Assembly (NCBI GenBank): GCA_023475455.1
Contig: JAMCVR010000033.1
Location: forward strand, 1-23,717
Direction of reading: 5' to 3'
Source of the DNA: Thermoplasmatota archaeon
Lineage (GTDB): Bacteria > Pseudomonadota > Gammaproteobacteria > Burkholderiales > Thiobacillaceae
DNA length: 23,717 bases
Shown: positions 18,840-23,717 of the stretch, in pieces
Layout: each line of letters starts with the position of its first letter
Position numbering within the stretch: position 1 is the first letter of the stretch
The notes under the pieces: model-generated
What the model was told of the DNA's origin: nothing
The model's database searches: none
The model's input: the letters and a program-made list of their open reading frames with translations, nothing else
Program-made: the position numbers and the translations under genes

Positions 18840-19343
18840 ATGATGAAGTTCAAACAGCTTGCAGCCTCCCTGATTCTGGCGTCCGCGTTTGCCGTCGCGC
18901 CCGCCCTGGCCGACACCAAGATCGGCTTCGTCAACACCGAAAGGCTGCTGCGCGAAGCGCCGCTGTCGATCGCCGCGCAGAAGAAACTGGAGCGCGAATT
19001 TGCCGCGCGCGATCAGGAATTGCAAAAACTCGCCAAACAGGCGCGCGACCTGCAGGCGCAGCTCGACAAGGATGGCGTGACCATGTCGGACAGCGAGCGC
19101 AAGGCCAAGGAGCGCGACCTCGGCAATCTCAACCGCGATCTGCAACGCCAGGGGCGCGAATTCCGCGAAGATCTCAACCTGCGCCGCAACGAAGAGCTGG
19201 GGCAGATCCAGGAGCGCGCGCGCAAGGCGATCCAGGATATCGCCAAGGCCGAAAAATTCGACCTGATCGTCGAGCAGGCGGTTTACGTCGATCCCAGGAG
19301 CGACATCACCGACCGGGTGATGAAGGCGCTGGGCGGGAAATAA
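18840..19343 (+). CDS. skp: Periplasmic chaperone Skp (OmpH family)
   Basis: 167 aa with signal peptide (MMKFKQLAASLILASAFAVA, cleavage after ALA-DTKIGF). Skp is a trimeric periplasmic holdase that keeps unfolded outer-membrane proteins soluble for the BAM complex, so its place directly after bamA is meaningful. DTKIGFVNTERLLREAP is the typical first strand. A long charged coiled-coil follows (LEREFAARDQELQKLAKQAR onward), then the closing strand FDLIVEQAVYVDPRSDITD. GGAG at 18830-18833 serves either ATG 18840 or ATG 18843, which differ by one Met. This is the complete copy; the first 45 codons recur at 17517. Confidence 0.94.
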   Translation: MMKFKQLAASLILASAFAVAPALADTKIGFVNTERLLREAPLSIAAQKKLEREFAARDQELQKLAKQARDLQAQLDKDGVTMSDSERKAKERDLGNLNRDLQRQGREFREDLNLRRNEELGQIQERARKAIQDIAKAEKFDLIVEQAVYVDPRSDITDRVMKALGGK

Positions 19344-19387
19344 GCGTGGCCGTGGAAAATAAACTCGGCCGCGGAAAATAAGCGCCG

Positions 19388-20419
19388 ATGGCCTTTACGC
19401 TGACCGAACTGGTCGCGCGTTTTGGCGGAGAGTTGCTGGGCGACGGCAGCGTCATGATTTGTCAGGTGGCGCCGCTGGATCGCGCCACGCCCGACGAAAT
19501 CGGCTTCGTTTCGCAGGGCAAGTATCTGGCCCAGCTGGCGAGTACGCGGGCTGGCGCCGTCATTCTGCCTGCGGATGCGCGCGACGCCACCGACCTGCCG
19601 CGCATCCTCACGCCGAATCCCTACCTGTATTTCGCGCGCGTGTCCGCCCTGCTGAATCCGCCGCCGCGACCGCCTGCGGGCATCCATCCCGCGGCGACGG
19701 TTGCGCCGGACGCAAGGATCGCCGCGGATGCCAGCATCGCCGCCGGCGCCGTGATCGGCAGCGGCGCGGCGATTGGCGCCCGCACGGTCATTGGCGCCAA
19801 CTGCGTCGTCGGCGACCAGGCCCGCATCGGCGCCGATTGCCTGCTGCACGCCAACGTCACCCTGTATCACCGCTGCGAAGTGGGCGACCGCGCCATCCTG
19901 CATTCGGGCTGCGTGATCGGCGCGGACGGTTTCGGCTTCGCGCCGAACGACGGCCGCTGGGAAAAAATCCCGCAGATCGGCCGCGTGCTGATCGGCGACG
20001 ACGTCGAGGTCGGCGCCTGTACCACCATCGACCGCGGCGCGCTGGAAGACACGGTGATCGAGGAGGGGGTCAAGCTCGACAATCTGATCCAGGTCGCGCA
20101 CAACGTGGTGATCGGCGCCCACACCGCGATCGCCGCCTGCACCGGGATCGCGGGGAGCGCCCGGATCGGCCGCCACTGCACGATCGGCGGCGCGGCGATG
20201 ATCTTCGGCCACATCGAAATCGCCGACGGCACCCGCATCTCGACCAACACGCTGATCACCAAATCGCTGCCCAAGGCGGGCACCTACACCTCGGCGCTGC
20301 CGTTCTCCGAGCACGAGGTGTGGCAGAAGAACGCCGTCCACATGCGCAACCTCGACAAGCTGGTGAACCGCATCAAGCAGTTGGAAAAACGACTCAACGA
20401 ACTCGAAAGCAAATCATGA
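19388..20419 (+). CDS. lpxD: UDP-3-O-(3-hydroxyacyl)glucosamine N-acyltransferase
   Basis: 343 aa. Third step of lipid A synthesis, transferring an R-3-hydroxyacyl chain from ACP to the glucosamine amine. The N-terminal uridine-binding domain ([20 protein letters not shown]) is followed by a left-handed beta-helix of hexapeptide repeats (around residues 100-290). The catalytic His238 lies in [16 protein letters not shown]-terminal helix has [20 protein letters not shown]. The 44-bp spacer from skp carries a short imperfect repeat and no strong Shine-Dalgarno. The stop overlaps the fabZ start (ATGA). Confidence 0.97.
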   Translation: MAFTLTELVARFGGELLGDGSVMICQVAPLDRATPDEIGFVSQGKYLAQLASTRAGAVILPADARDATDLPRILTPNPYLYFARVSALLNPPPRPPAGIHPAATVAPDARIAADASIAAGAVIGSGAAIGARTVIGANCVVGDQARIGADCLLHANVTLYHRCEVGDRAILHSGCVIGADGFGFAPNDGRWEKIPQIGRVLIGDDVEVGACTTIDRGALEDTVIEEGVKLDNLIQVAHNVVIGAHTAIAACTGIAGSARIGRHCTIGGAAMIFGHIEIADGTRISTNTLITKSLPKAGTYTSALPFSEHEVWQKNAVHMRNLDKLVNRIKQLEKRLNELESKS

Positions 20420-20859
20420 TCATGGACATCGAGCAGGTCATGCAGTACTTGCCGCACCGCTACCCATTCCTGCTGATCGACAAGGTCACCGAGCTCGAAC
20501 TCGGCAAGTCCATCACCGCGGTCAAGAACGTCACCATCAACGAGCCGTTCTTCGCCGGTCACTTTCCCGGCGCGCCGGTGATGCCGGGTGTGCTGATCCT
20601 GGAAGCGATGGCGCAGGCGGCGGGGATTCTGTCGTTCAAGACCAAGAACTACACGCCGGAGCAGATCGGCATCATCTACTTCGCCGGCATCGACAACGCG
20701 CGCTTCAAGAAGCCGGTCAGGCCGGGCGATCAACTGGTGCTCAAGGCCGAGATCGTGCGCGAGATGCGCGGCATCTGGAAATACACCGGACGCGCCGAGG
20801 TCGACGGCGCGCTGGTCGCCGAAGCCGAACTGATGGCGACCCTGCGCGACAAGCCCTGA
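20416..20859 (+). CDS. fabZ: 3-hydroxyacyl-ACP dehydratase FabZ
   Basis: 147 aa hot-dog-fold enzyme that dehydrates 3-hydroxyacyl-ACP in fatty-acid elongation. It competes with LpxA and LpxD for the same 3-hydroxyacyl-ACP pool, which explains its place among the lpx genes. Motifs are [13 protein letters not shown] near the N-terminus and [20 protein letters not shown] with catalytic His49 and Glu63. The ATG at 20416 overlaps the lpxD stop; an ATG at 20422 would shorten it by two residues. It ends one base before lpxA. Confidence 0.97.
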   Translation: MIMDIEQVMQYLPHRYPFLLIDKVTELELGKSITAVKNVTINEPFFAGHFPGAPVMPGVLILEAMAQAAGILSFKTKNYTPEQIGIIYFAGIDNARFKKPVRPGDQLVLKAEIVREMRGIWKYTGRAEVDGALVAEAELMATLRDKP

Positions 20860-20860
20860 C

Positions 20861-21637
20861 ATGGCGAAGATTCATCCTACTGCCATCGTTGCGGCGGGGG
20901 CAAAGCTCGCTGGCGACGTCGAAATCGGCCCCTATACCCTCATCGGCGAACACGTCGAGATCGGCGCCGGCACCACGGTCGGCGCCCACGCCGTGATCAC
21001 CGGCCACACCGCCATCGGCGCGCACAACCGCATCTTCCATTTCGTCTCGCTCGGCGAGGCGCCGCAGGACAAGAAATACGCCGGCGAGCCGACGCGGCTG
21101 GAAATCGGCGACCACAACGTGATCCGCGAGTTCTGCACCTTCAACACCGGCACCGTGCAGGACCGCGGCGTCACCACCATCGGCAGCCACAACTGGATCA
21201 TGGCCTACGTCCACATCGCGCACGACTGCGTGGTCGGCGACCGCACCATCTTCGCCAACAACGCCTCGCTGGCGGGCCATGCCGAAGTCGGCGACTGGGC
21301 GATCCTCGGCGGCTTCACCGGGGTGCACCAGTTCTGCAAGATCGGCGCGCACGTGATGACCGGCATCTCGAGCGTGGTGTTCAAGGACATCCCGCCCTTC
21401 GTCATGGCGTCCGGCCAGCCCGCCGCGCCGCACGGCCTCAACAGCGAGGGCCTCAAGCGGCGCGGGTTTTCCGCCGAAGCGCTGGCCGCGCTCAAGCGCG
21501 CCTACAAGATTCTCTACCGCGAAGGCAACACGCTGGCCGAGGCGCAGGCCAGGCTCGCGCCCGAGGCGGCGAATCACGCCGAGGTGCGGCAGCTGCTCGA
21601 CTTCCTCGCACGCGCCGAGCGCGGCATCATCCGGTGA
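20861..21637 (+). CDS. lpxA: UDP-N-acetylglucosamine O-acyltransferase
   Basis: 258 aa, close to the family norm. First step of lipid A synthesis, moving a 3-hydroxyacyl group from ACP to O-3 of UDP-GlcNAc. A left-handed beta-helix of hexapeptide repeats starts at IHPTAIV. The catalytic base His121 is in HIAHDCVVGD, and the chain-length-ruler region GGFTGVHQFCKIG is present. The C-terminal helical domain has LNSEGLKRRGFSAEALAALK. The start is one base after the fabZ stop, and the stop overlaps the GTG of lpxB (GTGA). Confidence 0.97.
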   Translation: MAKIHPTAIVAAGAKLAGDVEIGPYTLIGEHVEIGAGTTVGAHAVITGHTAIGAHNRIFHFVSLGEAPQDKKYAGEPTRLEIGDHNVIREFCTFNTGTVQDRGVTTIGSHNWIMAYVHIAHDCVVGDRTIFANNASLAGHAEVGDWAILGGFTGVHQFCKIGAHVMTGISSVVFKDIPPFVMASGQPAAPHGLNSEGLKRRGFSAEALAALKRAYKILYREGNTLAEAQARLAPEAANHAEVRQLLDFLARAERGIIR

Positions 21638-22767
21638 TCGATCTGGGCCTGGTCGCCGGCGAGGCCTCCGGCGACCTCCTGGGTGCGCATTTCATCCGCG
21701 CACTGAAACAGGCACACCCCGGTTTGCGCGCGGCAGGGATTGCCGGGCCCCGGCTGATCGAAGCCGGCGTCGAAGCGATCTATCCGAGCGACAAGCTGGC
21801 GGTCAACGGCTACGTCGAGGTGCTGCGCCACCTGCCCGAGCTCTTGTGGATCCGCTCGCGCATCACCCGCCATTTCCTGCGCGAGCGGCCGCGCGTCTTC
21901 GTCGGCATCGACGCGCCCGATTTCAACTTCACGCTGGAAGCCAAGCTCAAGGCGGCCGGCATTCCCACCGTGCACTTCGTCAGCCCGTCGATCTGGGCGT
22001 GGCGGCCCGAGCGCATCCACCGCATCAAACAGGCGGTGTCGCACATGCTGGTGGTGTTCCCGTTCGAGGCGCAGATCTATCGCGACGCCGGCATCCCGGT
22101 CAGCTACGTCGGCCATCCGCTGGCCGACGTGATCCCGCTGGAACCCGACACGGCGGCCGCGCGCGTGGCGCTGGGCCTGGTTTCCGGGCCGGTCGTCGCG
22201 CTGCTGCCGGGCAGCCGGCTCTCCGAAGTGACGCGCCACGCGCGGCTGATGCTTGACGCGGCGGTGCGCATTCGCCGACATCATGCGGACGCGCAGTTCG
22301 TGCTGCCCGCCGCGAGCGAGGCCGCCGCGCGGCAGATCCGGCAGGCGGCACAGGGTCTGGAACTCCCGCTGCACATCCTGGCGGGGCAATCCCACCCGGC
22401 CCTGGCGGCGTGCGACATCGCGCTGGTGGCCTCGGGTACCGCCACGCTCGAGGCCGCGCTGTTCAAGAAACCGATGGTGATCACCTATCGAGTGCCCGCG
22501 CTCACCGCGCGCCTGATGCGGAAAAAAGCGCTGCTGCCGTGGATCGGGCTGCCCAACATTCTGGCGCGCGATTTCGTGGTGCCGGAGCGGGTGCAGGAAG
22601 CCGCCACGCCGGAGAATCTGGCAAACGACGCACTGGCCTGGCTGGACGATGCGTCGCGCCAGCGCACCGCCCTCGAAACCTTCCGCGCGCTGCATCTCAG
22701 CCTGCGCCAGGACGCCGCCGCGCGCATCGCCGAGGCGCTCGAACCTTATCTGGCGGCGGGGGCATGA
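21634..22767 (+). CDS. lpxB: Lipid-A-disaccharide synthase
   Basis: 377 aa GT-B-fold membrane-associated glycosyltransferase that joins UDP-diacylglucosamine and lipid X into the lipid A disaccharide. Signatures are [19 protein letters not shown] at the N-terminus, [37 protein letters not shown] and the C-terminal nucleotide-binding region with [20 protein letters not shown]. The start codon is GTG at 21634, overlapping the lpxA stop. The stop overlaps the rnhB ATG. Confidence 0.97.
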   Translation: MIDLGLVAGEASGDLLGAHFIRALKQAHPGLRAAGIAGPRLIEAGVEAIYPSDKLAVNGYVEVLRHLPELLWIRSRITRHFLRERPRVFVGIDAPDFNFTLEAKLKAAGIPTVHFVSPSIWAWRPERIHRIKQAVSHMLVVFPFEAQIYRDAGIPVSYVGHPLADVIPLEPDTAAARVALGLVSGPVVALLPGSRLSEVTRHARLMLDAAVRIRRHHADAQFVLPAASEAAARQIRQAAQGLELPLHILAGQSHPALAACDIALVASGTATLEAALFKKPMVITYRVPALTARLMRKKALLPWIGLPNILARDFVVPERVQEAATPENLANDALAWLDDASRQRTALETFRALHLSLRQDAAARIAEALEPYLAAGA

Positions 22768-23378
22768 CGCCGCGCCGGCCTGTCATCCTGCATGTCGGCC
22801 CGCTCGGGCTGTGCGGCGTCGACGAAGCCGGTCGCGGTCCGCTGGCGGGGCCGGTGACGGCGGCGGCGGTCATGCTCGACCCCGCGCGGCCGATCGACGG
22901 CCTGCGCGATTCCAAGAGGCTAACCGCCGCCGCGCGCGAACGCCTGGCCGACGCGATTCGCGAACGCGCCGCCGCCTGGTGCGTGGCCGAGGCCAGCGTC
23001 GCCGAAATCGACCGGATGAACATCCTGCATGCCACCATGCTGGCGATGCAGCGTGCCGTCGCCGGTTTGCAGATTCCGCCGGACGCGGTCTGGGTGGATG
23101 GCAACCGCTGCCCGGACTGGGCGTGGCGCTCGCAGGCGGTGGTCGAGGGCGACGACAGGGTGGCCGCGATCGCCGCGGCATCGATTCTGGCCAAGACCGC
23201 GCGCGACCGGTTCATGTGCCGCCTGCACGATGACTATCCGGCTTACGGGTTTGCCGATCACAAGGGCTACGGTACCGCCGCGCATCTGGCCGCGTTGAAG
23301 GCGCACGGCGCCTGTCCGCAGCACCGCAGGAGCTTCGCACCGGTTAAACTCCTCCTCGATCAAGCCACCCTGTTCTGA
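22764..23378 (+). CDS. rnhB: Ribonuclease HII
   Basis: 204 aa. Cleaves the RNA strand of RNA-DNA hybrids and starts removal of misincorporated ribonucleotides. The catalytic motif [15 protein letters not shown] carries Asp20 and Glu21. The DSKRL segment, [11 protein letters not shown] and [20 protein letters not shown] with its acidic residues complete the active site. The [15 protein letters not shown] motif is near the C-terminus. The ATG overlaps the lpxB stop (ATGA), so it is coupled to the lpx operon, a common proteobacterial arrangement. Confidence 0.97.
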   Translation: MTPRRPVILHVGPLGLCGVDEAGRGPLAGPVTAAAVMLDPARPIDGLRDSKRLTAAARERLADAIRERAAAWCVAEASVAEIDRMNILHATMLAMQRAVAGLQIPPDAVWVDGNRCPDWAWRSQAVVEGDDRVAAIAAASILAKTARDRFMCRLHDDYPAYGFADHKGYGTAAHLAALKAHGACPQHRRSFAPVKLLLDQATLF

Positions 23379-23389
23379 AAGGAAGCCCC

Positions 23390-23717
23390 ATGACGCTGTC
23401 CCTGTTCCTGCATGTTTTGAGTGTCGTCGTCTGGGTCGGCGGCATGTTCTTCGCCTACATGGCGCTGCGTCCGGTCGCCGCCGGCGTGCTCGAACCGCCG
23501 CAGCGGCTGACGCTGTGGGCCGGCGTGTTCGGCAAGTTCTTCCCCTGGGTATGGGTGTCGGTGGCTCTGATCCTGGCGACCGGCCTGCACATGCTGGTGA
23601 CGTTCGGTGGGGCCGCAGCGCCGCTTTACGCTTTGACCATGCTGGTGCTGGGGGTGGCGATGATGCTGATCTTTGCGCACGTGTTTTTCTCGCCCTACAA
23701 GAAACTCAAACGCGCGG
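23390..23717 (+). CDS. CopD-like integral membrane protein (3' end cut by window)
   Basis: 109 codons visible, continuing beyond the right edge. It begins MTLSLFLHVLSVVVWVGGMF and has about three hydrophobic segments (residues 1-25, about 50-70 and about 80-100). It resembles the small CopD-like / DUF-type membrane family, with a His in the first helix (LHVLSVVVWVGGMFF), RPVA, FGKFFPWVW and a second His near AHVFFSPYKKLKR. The ATG follows GAAAGGAAG, 11 bp after rnhB, so it may be co-transcribed. Copper or haem handling is only suggested by family resemblance. Confidence 0.65.
   Translation, partial: MTLSLFLHVLSVVVWVGGMFFAYMALRPVAAGVLEPPQRLTLWAGVFGKFFPWVWVSVALILATGLHMLVTFGGAAAPLYALTMLVLGVAMMLIFAHVFFSPYKKLKRA

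Larger units (their letters stand above)
16325..18973 (+). repeat. Tandem duplication F (unit 1323 bp) across bamA-skp
   Basis: 16325-17650 is repeated exactly at 17648-18973 (offset 1323), sharing CGC at the junction. The unit holds the bamA barrel, the bamA-skp spacer and the first part of skp. The segment around 15430-15548 consequently exists three times in the window (also near 16325-16443 and 17648-17766). Confidence 0.94.

Overview
The window is a GC-rich piece of a Gram-negative proteobacterial chromosome, most likely a betaproteobacterium (Thiobacillus / Nitrosomonadales-like; this placement is inferred from gene order, protein style and base composition, not from a search). It holds the conserved translation / envelope-biogenesis supercluster rpsB-tsf-pyrH-frr-uppS-cdsA-dxr-rseP-bamA-skp-lpxD-fabZ-lpxA-lpxB-rnhB on the + strand (5285-23378). 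The divergent map-glnD pair lies on the - strand (1629-4990).

Left part (1-1632): the tail of an RsuA-type rRNA pseudouridine synthase overlaps def (peptide deformylase). A FlaF-like flagellar regulator follows, preceded by a near-consensus sigma-28 (FliA) promoter. It overlaps a small basic protein of unknown function, whose stop codon interlocks with the glnD stop in a CTAG. Middle (4991-5284): the divergent map/rpsB control region, with a strong sigma-70-type promoter and a structured rpsB leader. Right part: an almost gapless operon making S2 and EF-Ts, UMP kinase, ribosome recycling factor, the undecaprenyl-PP and CDP-diacylglycerol lipid precursors, the MEP-pathway enzyme Dxr, the RseP site-2 protease, the BamA/Skp outer-membrane assembly pair and the Lpx lipid A enzymes, then RNase HII. 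The window ends inside a small CopD-like membrane protein.

The most striking feature is a chain of six perfect direct tandem duplications with units of 1290, 654, 447, 558, 895 and 1323 bp, each with only 1-3 bp of shared sequence at the junctions I could check. They create chimeric or truncated copies of flaF, frr/pyrH, dxr/cdsA, bamA and skp. They also leave dxr with an in-frame 186-residue internal repeat and bamA frameshifted, with no intact copy of either essential gene. Collapsing each repeat restores normal proteins (Dxr 399 aa, BamA 776 aa). The layout is what results when overlapping contigs or fragments are joined end to end without merging their overlaps, so I read it as an assembly artefact rather than biology.

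Between cdsA and dxr sits a 143-bp MITE-like element with 26-bp inverted ends built of CTCTGTGC-type octamers. It appears twice only because it lies inside one of the duplications. I found no tRNA, rRNA, CRISPR array, prophage or transposase gene, and no convincing new multi-gene system.
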